DNA of 10,099 nt, taken from a bacterium. GTDB taxonomy: Bacteria; UBP18; UBA7526. The stretch covers positions 1-10,099 of the forward strand of contig JAUXAI010000045.1 in assembly GCA_030619985.1 (NCBI GenBank). The letters are read 5' to 3'. Every line of letters starts with the position of its first letter. Position 1 is the first letter of the stretch. This document shows positions 1 through 6,403 of the stretch, piece by piece. Position numbers and translations under genes: made by a program. Under the pieces are notes generated by a model. The model saw only the letters and a program-made list of their open reading frames with translations. It searched no databases and was not told where the DNA came from.

Positions 1-11
1 CAGGAGATCGG

Positions 12-27
12 GTCATCAGGTCATTAG
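12..27. repeat. Two 8-bp direct units (GTCATCAG / GTCATTAG)
   Basis: Two adjacent 8-bp units differ at one position, lie in the non-coding left edge of the window and are cut off from any upstream copies. On its own this pair is weak. It is listed because the other gaps of the window hold similar short-period arrays of different unit sequence. The rest of 1-117 shows no recognisable gene or promoter. Confidence 0.35.
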
Positions 28-117
28 ATAAGCGAGAATTTCCTGATACCCTGTATTCTGAGCATCGCGAAGAATCTAGCCAGATTGTCTGGCGTCTATC
101 CTGATACCCAAGAAATT

Positions 118-618
118 ATGCATCTTGCAGGAAATATTGTCTTCATCGTTATCTTAGTGGCTGCCCTGTTTGCTATTCCTCTTGGCATCCCGGGAACATT
201 CGTCATTTTTTTAGCGAGTCTCATATATGGGGTAATTACCCACTTCACTCAGATTACCCAAACTTTAATCTGGATTCTCTTAGGAATTGCTCTCTTCGGA
301 GAATTGATGGAATACTTCGCCGGAATATTTGGAGCGAAGAAATTTGGATCTTCAAAGGCAGGAATTATTGGAGCGATAGTAGGAGGGATTCTGGGCGGGA
401 TAGTGGGAACGGGAATTCTTCCTCTTGTCGGTTCCATAATTGGACTATTAATTGGCGCCTTTCTCGGCGCCTTTCTTATGGAATTAATAGTAAAGAAGAA
501 GCCTGCTCAAGCATTGCGAGCAGGCTGGGGAACCTTCACGGGCAGGATTGGTGGTATCCTTACTAAGGTTATTTTGGGAATAGTAATGATAATCTTAGTT
601 TTAGTAAGAATTTTCTAA
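118..618 (+). CDS. DUF456 family small integral membrane protein
   Basis: A highly hydrophobic protein of 166 residues, matching the DUF456 family in length (about 160) and layout. The first hydrophobic segment carries the family hallmark of a Gly/Pro turn (LGIPGTF), followed by a long helix. A very glycine-rich membrane stretch comes next (GAIVGGILGGIVGTG, then GSIIGLLIGAFLGAF), with glycine-zipper-like spacing. A basic loop (VKKKP) and a last hydrophobic helix end the protein. Its biochemical function is unknown; it is expected in the cytoplasmic membrane. The frame is open back to a TAG at 25-27, so a TTG start at 85 would add 11 residues. The ATG at 118 is preferred because the family begins directly with the first membrane helix, but neither start has a convincing Shine-Dalgarno. 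Its stop lies 2 nt before the next gene, so the two are probably co-transcribed and translationally coupled. Confidence 0.8.
   Translation: MHLAGNIVFIVILVAALFAIPLGIPGTFVIFLASLIYGVITHFTQITQTLIWILLGIALFGELMEYFAGIFGAKKFGSSKAGIIGAIVGGILGGIVGTGILPLVGSIIGLLIGAFLGAFLMELIVKKKPAQALRAGWGTFTGRIGGILTKVILGIVMIILVLVRIF
500..526 (+). other. 9-bp perfect inverted repeat inside the DUF456 gene
   Basis: AGCCTGCTC at 500-508 is exactly complementary to GAGCAGGCT at 518-526, with a 9-nt loop. No T-run follows, so it is not a terminator. It may be a chance product of coding sequence or an mRNA structure. Confidence 0.3.
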
Positions 619-620
619 AG

Positions 621-821
621 ATGAGAATCACTAAATATACCCTGATCGGTGAAGCCTTAGAGATGCATCCTGAGGCAAGGGGAGTATTTGCTAAATATGG
701 CTTGGAGCATATTCTTACTATGGGGGCCTTGACAGAAACTATTGAGGCCATCGCCAGGATTAACGATGTCAATCCTCAAAGAATAGTTGAAGATCTGAAT
801 GACCTTTTAAAAAACAAATAA
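621..821 (+). CDS. DUF1858-like small protein lacking the cysteine pair
   Basis: A 66-residue protein resembling the DUF1858 domain: a start of the type I-T-x-x-x-x-I, then a block on an organism-like 'PEARGVFAKYGL' pattern, an ET dipeptide and a C-terminal helix ending in L-x-x-L-N-x-L-L. In typical members a G-x-x-C-x-x-C motif follows KYG. Here the equivalent stretch is GLEHILTMGALTET, with His and Thr at the two cysteine positions, so metal or redox chemistry through those residues is excluded. DUF1858 proteins are small and cytoplasmic, and some are fused to or encoded beside redox enzymes; the role here is unknown. The ATG is 2 nt after the upstream stop, which points to translational coupling with the DUF456 gene. 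An ordinary short membrane-operon protein with chance resemblance is the alternative, but the length and both ends fit DUF1858 well. Confidence 0.7.
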   Translation: MRITKYTLIGEALEMHPEARGVFAKYGLEHILTMGALTETIEAIARINDVNPQRIVEDLNDLLKNK

Positions 822-833
822 AATCTTTTGGTT

Positions 834-923
834 TTATCCGCGTTTATCTGCGTCTTCTTTATTCGTGTAGATTCGTGTTTGAGTATTACAGTTTTTCGCT
901 TTACAGTTCGCGTCAATTCGTGT
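834..923 (+). repeat. 10-bp unit repeats (NNATYYGYGT), three dimers
   Basis: The gap between the two convergent genes contains three tandem dimers of a 10-bp unit in one orientation: TTATCCGCGT/TTATCTGCGT at 834-853, TTATTCGTGT/AGATTCGTGT at 859-878, and CAGTTCGCGT/CAATTCGTGT at 904-923. They occupy most of the gap and run to within 1 nt of the rpmB stop. No hairpin followed by a T-run is visible for either convergent gene, so termination is unexplained. Confidence 0.8.
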
Positions 924-924
924 C

Positions 925-1113
925 TTAGATAACTTTCTTAACTTTTCCCTTTTTGAGGCACTTGGTACAGACATAGATTCTCTTGACCGTGCCACCCATA
1001 ATCACCTTTACCCTCTGGATATTGGGATGCCACTTTCTCTTGGATAGTTTATGGGCATGGCTAATCTTATGACCTGACCTTATCCCTTTTCCACATATTG
1101 CACAGACTTTCAT
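925..1113 (-). CDS. rpmB: 50S ribosomal protein L28 (zinc-binding form)
   Basis: Bacterial large-subunit protein L28, 62 residues, the usual length. It has the characteristic start MKVCAICGKG, the central basic block with SHAHKLSKRKWHPN, the VKR stretch and a second cysteine pair near the C-terminus (IYVCTKCLKKGKV). Cysteines 4, 7, 49 and 52 form the CxxC...CxxC zinc site of the 'C+' form of L28. The start is supported by a Shine-Dalgarno (GAGGTG, complement at 1118-1123) four bases from the ATG and by exact family alignment. The gene is transcribed alone to the left, convergent with the DUF1858 gene and divergent from recG. A strong sigma-70-like promoter lies at 1170-1198, about 55 bp upstream, so the leader consists largely of 10-bp repeats. 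Proximity of rpmB to recG is common in Firmicutes-like genomes. Confidence 0.97.
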   Translation of the reverse strand: MKVCAICGKGIRSGHKISHAHKLSKRKWHPNIQRVKVIMGGTVKRIYVCTKCLKKGKVKKVI

Positions 1114-1127
1114 TTTTCACCTCATAG

Positions 1128-1168
1128 ACACAGATAATCACAGATTTAATACGGATTAGCACGGATAA
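1128..1168 (-). repeat. 10-bp unit repeats, two dimers in the rpmB leader
   Basis: Two tandem dimers of the same 10-bp family as at 834-923, in the opposite orientation: units at 1128-1137 and 1138-1147, a 1-nt shift, then 1149-1158 and 1159-1168. Read on the minus strand they are TTATCTGTGT, AAATCTGTGA, TAATCCGTAT and TTATCCGTGC. They fill the stretch between the rpmB promoter and its Shine-Dalgarno, so they would be transcribed as the 5' leader of the rpmB mRNA. Confidence 0.7.
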
Positions 1169-1169
1169 T

Positions 1170-1198
1170 ACTATAACATAAGAAAAAAACTTTTGCAA
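1170..1198 (-). promoter_or_regulatory. sigma-70-type promoter of rpmB
   Basis: On the minus strand, TTGCAA (1193-1198) is followed after exactly 17 bp by TATAGT (1170-1175). The -35 has four of six consensus bases and the -10 five of six, with optimal spacing. The spacer is A/T-rich with a T-run. It lies upstream of rpmB in the correct orientation. Confidence 0.65.
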
Positions 1199-1212
1199 GC
1201 AATTTCTCAAAG

Positions 1213-1324
1213 TTTACAGTAACCAGTTTACAGTTCACAGTAGAAAAACCGATTACTTAAGAATTTACTGGTTACTGTTCGCTGGTTACTGGTTACTCTG
1301 AAACTGTTCGCTGGTTACTGGTTA
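1213..1324. repeat. Inverted arrays of a 7-bp unit (CTGGTTA) upstream of recG
   Basis: Left arm: TTTACAG, TAACCAG, TTTACAG, TTCACAG in strict 7-bp phase at 1213-1240. Right arm, opposite orientation: CTGGTTA at 1268, CTGTTCG at 1275, CTGGTTA at 1282 and 1289, then after an 8-nt interruption CTGTTCG at 1304 and CTGGTTA at 1311 and 1318. ACAGTAACCAGT (1216-1227) is a perfect inverted match to ACTGGTTACTGT (1267-1278). A 24-nt segment at 1274-1297 recurs exactly at 1303-1326. The array could form a hairpin or cruciform in the rpmB-recG divergent region and ends 16 nt before the recG Shine-Dalgarno. Confidence 0.8.
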
Positions 1325-1349
1325 CTTCCACACTCTAAGCGAGGAGAGT

Positions 1350-3413
1350 ATGACCAAGCTATCCGATTCTGCCCAATATGTAAAGGGGGTGGGACCCAAG
1401 AGGGTGCGCATCCTGAATAGATTGGAGATCGAGACCATTCAAGACCTCTTATATTACTTCCCCCGAACCTATTCTGATCGCAGCCGTCCTAAGCCCATCG
1501 CAGGCCTCTTGGATGGAGAGTACGCCACCATAAAGGGAGTAATTAAGGTAAGGAGTGTCATCAGACCTCGGAAGGGATTGGAGATCATTAAAGCAGCTAT
1601 TGATGATGGAACCGGGATCGCCTATGCCGACTGGTATAACCAACCCTACCTAATAGAATATCTGAAAGAGGGAACGAAAATAGCCATAAGTGGAACAGTG
1701 GAAAAGAAATATAAGAAGGTAGAGATCAAGAACTTCGCCTACGAGATAATTGAGGAAGGCAAGGAATTGTTAAATACCTTAAGGATTGTTCCCGTCTATA
1801 ACCTGACAGAGGGAATAAACCAGAAGTACTTAAGAACCATTATCAAAAGAGTCCTCGATGAATATGCCGCTTCCTTGCCTGAATTCCTACCCCTTGACAT
1901 CAGAAGGAGGAACAAACTAATAAAAACCTCCCAGGCAATAAATAGTATTCATTTCCCCAAAAGTAGCGCAAGTTATAAAGATGCCCGAAGAAGATTGGTC
2001 TTCGATGAATTCTTTCTATTACAATTGGGGATTGCCTTAAGGAAGAGGAAATTGGAGGAGGTAGGAAAAGGGATAAGGTATAGGAAGCCTGGAGAACTCA
2101 TCGGGAGGTTCTCCCAACTCCTTCCCTTTGAACTCACCTCTGCCCAGAGAAGGGTGATTAGTGAGATTATTTCCGATATGCAACAAGATAAGCCCATGAA
2201 CAGGCTCCTTCAGGGAGATGTGGGGAGCGGAAAGACTGTAGTCGCCGTCTATGCCCTGCTAAAAGCCATTGAGGATGGTTATCAGGGAACGATTATGGCC
2301 CCCACAGAGATCTTAGCCCAGCAGCATTATTTAACCCTACAAGAACTTTTAATTCCCTTAAAGATAAGGATAGAACTGTTGATTGGGAGTATGAGTGAGA
2401 AGGAGAAGAAGAAGATTCGCAAGAAGATAGAGGAGGGAAAGGTCGACATCATCATCGGAACTCATACCTTGATTCAGGAGGCAGCAAGGTTCGCCAAACT
2501 GGGATTAATCATCGTTGATGAGCAACACAAGTTTGGGGTATTACAGAGAGCAGCCTTGAGAAAGAAGGGCCTAACCCCCGATGTCTTAGTAATGACCGCT
2601 ACCCCCATACCGAGAACCCTGGCTTTAACCGTCTATGGGGATCTGAACATCTCTGTCCTGGATGAGATGCCCCCGGGAAGGAAGGGGATCGCCACCTACT
2701 GGGTTCCCCAGAGTCAGAGGAAGAATATCTACCTCTTCATTGAGAATGAGGTAAAGAAGGGGCGTCAGGCGTATATCGTCTATCCTTTAGTATCAGAGTC
2801 AGAGAAGATGGAGGAGTTAAAGGCCGCCACCCAGATGCAGAAGCACCTTCAGAAGGAAGTCTTTTCTAACCTCAGGGTCGGTCTCATTCATGGCCAGATG
2901 CCTGGTGATGAGAAGGAAAAGATAATGACTGACTTCAAGAATAAGAAGATGGACATCTTAGTCTCGACTACGGTCATTGAAGTGGGGATTGATATCCCCA
3001 ATGCCTCTATCATGCTCATTGAGGATGCCCAGCGCTTTGGCCTGGCCCAACTCCATCAGTTGAGAGGCCGCATTGGAAGGGGAGAGTACCAGTCCTACTG
3101 TCTGATGTTCGCCATTCCCAGGACATTTGAGAGCAAGAGAAGGATAAAAGTGATGACCGAGACCGGGGATGGCTTCCAGATCGCAGAAGAGGATTTGGAA
3201 TTAAGGGGGCCGGGTGAATTCTTCGGCACCAGACAGCATGGCCTGCCGGAGTTAAAGATCGCCAATCTCTTAAAAGACCAGAGGCTCTTAGAGACCGCCC
3301 GCCAGGAGGCCTTTGAGTTCATAAGGAAGGATCCAAAATTAGAAAGACCAGAGCATAGACAAATAAGAAAGAGCCTCCTCTCAAAATTCAAAGGAGGCCT
3401 GGAAATCAGCTAA
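1350..3413 (+). CDS. recG: ATP-dependent DNA helicase RecG
   Basis: RecG, a superfamily 2 double-strand DNA translocase that regresses stalled replication forks and processes branched recombination intermediates. The 687 residues match the usual full length (E. coli about 690). An N-terminal helix-hairpin-helix-like start (YVKGVGPKRV) leads into the wedge/OB-fold domain. The helicase core follows: motif I GDVGSGKT (289-296), Ia APTEILAQQH, motif II DEQH (390-393) continuing in the RecG-typical KFGV, motif III TATPIPRT (about 416-423), motif V STTVIEVGIDIPN and motif VI QLRGRIGRG (570-578). The RecG C-terminal signature ELRGPGEFFGTRQ starts at 617. All catalytic residues are intact. The ATG is preceded by GAGGAG (1341-1346) at short spacing, and the start fits the family. 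It is divergent from rpmB and is the first gene of the plus-strand run; no convincing promoter of its own was found among the upstream repeats. Confidence 0.97.
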   Translation: MTKLSDSAQYVKGVGPKRVRILNRLEIETIQDLLYYFPRTYSDRSRPKPIAGLLDGEYATIKGVIKVRSVIRPRKGLEIIKAAIDDGTGIAYADWYNQPYLIEYLKEGTKIAISGTVEKKYKKVEIKNFAYEIIEEGKELLNTLRIVPVYNLTEGINQKYLRTIIKRVLDEYAASLPEFLPLDIRRRNKLIKTSQAINSIHFPKSSASYKDARRRLVFDEFFLLQLGIALRKRKLEEVGKGIRYRKPGELIGRFSQLLPFELTSAQRRVISEIISDMQQDKPMNRLLQGDVGSGKTVVAVYALLKAIEDGYQGTIMAPTEILAQQHYLTLQELLIPLKIRIELLIGSMSEKEKKKIRKKIEEGKVDIIIGTHTLIQEAARFAKLGLIIVDEQHKFGVLQRAALRKKGLTPDVLVMTATPIPRTLALTVYGDLNISVLDEMPPGRKGIATYWVPQSQRKNIYLFIENEVKKGRQAYIVYPLVSESEKMEELKAATQMQKHLQKEVFSNLRVGLIHGQMPGDEKEKIMTDFKNKKMDILVSTTVIEVGIDIPNASIMLIEDAQRFGLAQLHQLRGRIGRGEYQSYCLMFAIPRTFESKRRIKVMTETGDGFQIAEEDLELRGPGEFFGTRQHGLPELKIANLLKDQRLLETARQEAFEFIRKDPKLERPEHRQIRKSLLSKFKGGLEIS

Positions 3414-3458
3414 ACGCGAATTTACGCAAATAAAGTAAACGCGAATTGTCACGAATGG
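3414..3458 (-). repeat. 10-bp unit repeats, two dimers after recG
   Basis: Two tandem dimers of the 10-bp family, orientation opposite to 834-923: ACGCGAATTT/ACGCAAATAA at 3414-3433 and ACGCGAATTG/TCACGAATGG at 3439-3458. They start directly at the recG stop codon. A single related unit (GCACGAATGA) occurs at 3531-3540. Confidence 0.75.
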
Positions 3459-3478
3459 AATAAGGACTTTCGCATGGC

Positions 3479-3528
3479 GATGAGCGCTTCGCTATACTCA
3501 TCTACTAAAGACCCTTGCGGATCTTTAG
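3479..3528 (+). other. Two adjacent hairpins between recG and the TolB-like gene
   Basis: First hairpin: GATGAG (3479-3484) pairs with CTCATC (3497-3502), and its loop contains a further GCG/CGC pairing. Second hairpin: CTAAAGA (3505-3511) pairs with TCTTTAG (3522-3528), extended by two C-G pairs across one mismatch to close on a TTGC loop. Neither is followed by a T-run, so they are not classic intrinsic terminators. They could be RNA-processing, stability or weak termination structures between two genes of unrelated function. Confidence 0.45.
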
Positions 3529-3570
3529 GCGCACGAATGAGCGAATAACAAAATAAGAAAAAAGGAAAAG

Positions 3571-4716
3571 ATGAAGAAAATTAAAAAGATACTGCTTATT
3601 ATTGGAGGAAGTATCTTAGGTTTGATAGCCGTAGCAACACTTGTATTAGCTATTTTTTGGCAGGGATGGTTTTGGGAAAGAGAAATAATAGGCATTTCCC
3701 TATTTAAAGGGCCTGTCGTCTCTCCAGATGGAACACAGGTAGCCCTTAATATTTTTTGGAGAAAGGGACCATTAAGAACTAGTGGTAATATTTTGATAAT
3801 GAATATAGATGGAACAGAGCCGAGATGGCTAGTAAAAGGTCTAACTCGCGTGACGCAATCACCTACCTGGTCCCCAGATAGCAAGAGGCTTGCCTTTTCT
3901 TCGATTACCTTTAGAAACGATCGTCTTTCTATCTGGACAGCGACTATTGATGGAAAGGAACAAAAACAACTTACCCAGTCCAAAGGTCCTGACATAATAA
4001 CAGATAACACGCCTTTTTGGTCCCCTGATGGCACAAAAATTATTTTTATAAGACGTGCTTTTTCCGTAACGCCTGAAGGAAAGGAAGAGTTGGAAGAAAA
4101 ATTCGATAAGGGTATCCTTCCTTCCCAAGCCTTATGGATAATGAACTCTGATGGTTCTGAACAGAAAGTTTTAGTTTCTAAAGTAAGTTCTTTCTTGGAT
4201 GTAGCTTGGGCACCAAATAGTAAGGAAGTTTTCTTTGACCACGATGATAACCTTTGGGTAGTGAATATAGATAATCAAAAACAGAAGCAGTTGACTACTG
4301 ACTTAAAGGGTCCGAAAGGTATTACCCTATCACCCGATGGTAAGAAAATAGCCTTTCGTTCTTTCTCTTCGGAGGCTATAGGACAGCGAGCCCTCTGGAT
4401 AATGAAAAGTGATGGCTCAGAGCGCAGAGAGCTTATTGCTAATAAATATGTTGGATTTCCTGCTTGGTCACCTGATGGCAAAGAAATAATTTTCAGTGCT
4501 TCTTATAACGAAGACAAAAGTGGCTTCTGGAAGATAAATTTGGTTACCGGGCAAAAGAAACAACTAACCTCTGAGGAATATTACCTATTTCCGCGATTAG
4601 CCTGGACACCAGATGGTAAGAAGATTATTTTTGTTCGAAGAAAAAATAAGACTGTTTGGATAATGAATAGTGACGGCACAGATCAAAAACAGATATTTCC
4701 TAAACCCAAGCACTAA
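3571..4716 (+). CDS. Membrane-anchored TolB-like beta-propeller (PD40/WD40-like repeats)
   Basis: A 381-residue protein with a basic N-terminus and one hydrophobic helix (about 7-30) that has no lipobox cysteine or clear cleavage site, so it is probably an uncleaved anchor with the rest outside the cytoplasm. Seven PD40-type motifs follow: SPDGTQVAL (51), SPDSKRLAF (101), SPDGTKIIF (151), APNSKEVFF (214), SPDGKKIAF (254), SPDGKEIIF (300) and TPDGKKIIF (346). Between them a companion motif LWIMNSDGS recurs (188, 275, 362). The pattern is that of TolB-type propellers, here apparently about seven blades. The role is probably protein or ligand binding; no enzymatic residues are evident, and this is not TolB itself because the N-terminal TolB domain and Pal/tol neighbours are missing. 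AAGGA at 3562-3566 precedes the ATG. It sits between recG and rsmD, which are usually closer together, so it looks inserted. Confidence 0.85.
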   Translation: MKKIKKILLIIGGSILGLIAVATLVLAIFWQGWFWEREIIGISLFKGPVVSPDGTQVALNIFWRKGPLRTSGNILIMNIDGTEPRWLVKGLTRVTQSPTWSPDSKRLAFSSITFRNDRLSIWTATIDGKEQKQLTQSKGPDIITDNTPFWSPDGTKIIFIRRAFSVTPEGKEELEEKFDKGILPSQALWIMNSDGSEQKVLVSKVSSFLDVAWAPNSKEVFFDHDDNLWVVNIDNQKQKQLTTDLKGPKGITLSPDGKKIAFRSFSSEAIGQRALWIMKSDGSERRELIANKYVGFPAWSPDGKEIIFSASYNEDKSGFWKINLVTGQKKQLTSEEYYLFPRLAWTPDGKKIIFVRRKNKTVWIMNSDGTDQKQIFPKPKH

Positions 4717-4788
4717 AAATTAAATCAAATTTGAGAACATAAATTGTCGAGGGTGGAAATTAGCCACTAATGGATAGAGAACGGTGAG

Positions 4789-6252
4789 ATGGAAGAAGAA
4801 GGGCATTATTTCTCTGATCGCTATTACCACTTACGGGATGAAGTACTACTGGTAAGAGAAAAGGCACCAGAGAGGGTTTCAGAGAGGCTGGTGAGGTGCA
4901 TCTGGCTGGATCAGTTAATTAAGAAGAATAGGCTCAAAACCTTGGATGGCCGGCGAATAAAGATTATTTCGCCTGGATGGTGGAATACCGGGGAAGGAGC
5001 AGACTTTCGTCAGGCAGAGATAGAGATAGAAGGAAAACGATGGAAGGGTGAGATCGAGGCCCATGTCTATACCTCAGACTGGAAGAGTCACGGTCACCAT
5101 AGAGACCCCCGCTATGGCAAGATCATCCTCCATATCGCTCTATGGGATGATAGAGATAAAAAATCTATTCAGGACATACAGGGTAAAGCAATACCCCAGT
5201 TAATTCTCTTTTCTCATCTTTCTAATGACTTAGAGACACTTAAAGAAAGCATCAGTCCAGAGAAGTATCCCTTAGCCAGTAGCGCTGATTTTGGTCCTTG
5301 CTATCCAGAGATCAAAGAGGCAGACCCAGAAAGAATAATCCAATTCCTCAACTTAGCTGGGGATGCCCGTATTTTAGAGAAGGCAGAATACTTTAGAAAA
5401 AGGGCAGATAGGGTTGGTTGGGAGGAGTCCCTCTATGAGGGGATTATGATTGGCCTGGGATATAAGGGGTTGAAGGGAGAGTTTCTGGAATTGGCCCAGA
5501 GAGTAAGCGTTAAGGACGTGCGAAATATATTGCAAAAGAGAACCGCTAAAAAGAAGGTGAAGAGCCTTCAGGCACTCTTCTTTGGAGTCTCCGGGTTACT
5601 TCCTGAAAAGCCTCAGAAAGGATATGACCGGGAGACCATAAGGTATCTCCGGAAATTAAGAGAACTCTGGGAAGGAATGTCTGGGAGATTTCAGACCCGA
5701 GCGATGGAGCCCCAGAGATGGAGGTCTCTACAGATGAGACCGGCCAACCTCCCCAGTCGGAGGATAGCGGGAATGAGCCATTTCTTAGCCAGATACTCCA
5801 ATAGAAATATCTTTAGTCTCGTTAAGAAAGCCATAGTTAATCAGGAGGCCTTACTTCAATATCTATTAGGGACTTTTAATCCAGAAAAGAAGGATTACTG
5901 GAACTACCGTTATACTTGGGGAGGCAGGAGAAAAAAGAGACCAGTAAGACTCATAGGAAAGGAACGGGTGGTTATTATCCTTGTTAACGCTCTTATCCCG
6001 GCCATGTTTGCCTATGCTCGAAAGAAGAAAGATCGGAGGCTGGAAAGAATATTGCACCGTATCTATACCTCCCAACCCTCTTCAGGAAATGATCGCATTA
6101 CTAAGTTTGTTACTCACCACCTCTTCGGCAGAAAGAAGATAGATAGTGCCCGTCATCAGCAGGCCCTCTACCAGATATTTAACGACTACTGTGGAAACAA
6201 ACGGGTGAGTTGTGCCCGTTGTAACTTGACTACTATTCTCCATTCTCTCTAA
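4789..6252 (+). CDS. DUF2851 family protein, function unknown
   Basis: A 487-residue soluble protein matching the DUF2851 family. The conserved N-terminal core is visible: SPGWWNTGEGADF (61-73), AEIEIEG, GEIEAHV (87-93), SDWKSHGHHRDPRYG (96-110) and the hydrophobic strand IILHIALWDD. Known family sequences share G-x-x-N, (P/A)DF, ExH, DWxxHxH and a strand ending LHV. At the C-terminus is a cysteine cluster C468-x6-C475-x2-C478, which also resembles the family ending and could bind metal. The Asp72 and ExH arrangement recalls a restriction-endonuclease-like fold, but that is inference only. The ATG is the first start after an in-frame stop at 4768-4770; the Shine-Dalgarno is poor (GGTGAG abuts it). 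It lies between the propeller gene and rsmD with no obvious functional tie to either. Confidence 0.82.
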   Translation: MEEEGHYFSDRYYHLRDEVLLVREKAPERVSERLVRCIWLDQLIKKNRLKTLDGRRIKIISPGWWNTGEGADFRQAEIEIEGKRWKGEIEAHVYTSDWKSHGHHRDPRYGKIILHIALWDDRDKKSIQDIQGKAIPQLILFSHLSNDLETLKESISPEKYPLASSADFGPCYPEIKEADPERIIQFLNLAGDARILEKAEYFRKRADRVGWEESLYEGIMIGLGYKGLKGEFLELAQRVSVKDVRNILQKRTAKKKVKSLQALFFGVSGLLPEKPQKGYDRETIRYLRKLRELWEGMSGRFQTRAMEPQRWRSLQMRPANLPSRRIAGMSHFLARYSNRNIFSLVKKAIVNQEALLQYLLGTFNPEKKDYWNYRYTWGGRRKKRPVRLIGKERVVIILVNALIPAMFAYARKKKDRRLERILHRIYTSQPSSGNDRITKFVTHHLFGRKKIDSARHQQALYQIFNDYCGNKRVSCARCNLTTILHSL

Positions 6253-6265
6253 TCGAGGATTATAA

Positions 6266-6321
6266 GTAGGAAAGTAAGGAAGTAGGAAAGTAGGAGAGTA
6301 GGAGGGTAAGAAAATGGGAAA
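6266..6321 (+). repeat. Seven tandem 8-bp units (GTAGGAAA)
   Basis: Strict 8-bp phase from 6266: GTAGGAAA, GTAAGGAA, GTAGGAAA, GTAGGAGA, GTAGGAGG, GTAAGAAA, ATGGGAAA. The array lies just after the DUF2851 stop, is purine-rich on the plus strand, and contains several Shine-Dalgarno-like AGGA/GGAG words that are not placed next to a start codon. Confidence 0.85.
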
Positions 6322-6326
6322 GAAGA

Positions 6327-6403
6327 TCAATGAAAAATGCAAAGTGCCTACCTTGTCGGCAGACAGGCAAAATGCAAAATGTTCAATGTTCAATGTAAAA
6401 TGA
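6327..6403 (+). repeat. 7-bp tandem units (AAAATGC / TCAATGT) running over the rsmD start
   Basis: First block in 7-bp phase: TCAATGA (6327), AAAATGC (6334), AAAGTGC (6341). Second block: AAAATGC (6369), AAAATGT (6376), TCAATGT (6383), TCAATGT (6390), AAAATGA (6397). Between them lies a GC-richer imperfect hairpin. The ATG of rsmD is the ATG of the last unit, and several other ATGs in the array are also in frame with rsmD. Confidence 0.8.
6345..6369 (+). other. Imperfect hairpin between the two 7-bp repeat blocks
   Basis: TGCC...TGTC on the left pairs with GACA...GGCA on the right around a GGCA loop, with a bulge on the left arm (6349-6353). No T-run follows. It interrupts the AT-rich 7-bp repeats and could structure the rsmD leader. 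Confidence 0.4.

Noticed and set aside
1234-1262. TTCACA ... TTAAGA as the recG promoter
   Set aside because: Spacing is right but the -10 is poor, and the -35 is part of the repeat unit, so the match is likely chance.
1213-1326. CRISPR array
   Set aside because: The units are only 7 bp and contiguous, with no unique spacers of regular length and no cas genes nearby.
3373-3398. GCCTCCT/AGGAGGC inverted repeat at the end of recG as a terminator
   Set aside because: Only a 7-bp stem with a 12-nt loop, inside the coding region, and no T-run follows.
3525-4034. Minus-strand open frame of 169 codons
   Set aside because: Antisense to the propeller gene; the repeated 'PSGDQ'-type words are the reverse strand of the SPDG motifs.
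4744-4772. TTGTCG ... CTAATG as a promoter for the DUF2851 gene
   Set aside because: The -10 element matches consensus at almost no position; the gap 4717-4788 shows no convincing promoter or terminator.
6082-6393. Minus-strand open frame of 103 codons with a Pro/Tyr/Phe/Leu-rich segment
   Set aside because: It is the translation of the 8-bp and 7-bp repeat arrays plus the antisense of the DUF2851 C-terminus; it has no family resemblance.
6337-6399. Longer rsmD start
   Set aside because: The 21 extra residues are translated 7-bp repeats and a hairpin; the family starts at MKIIGG.
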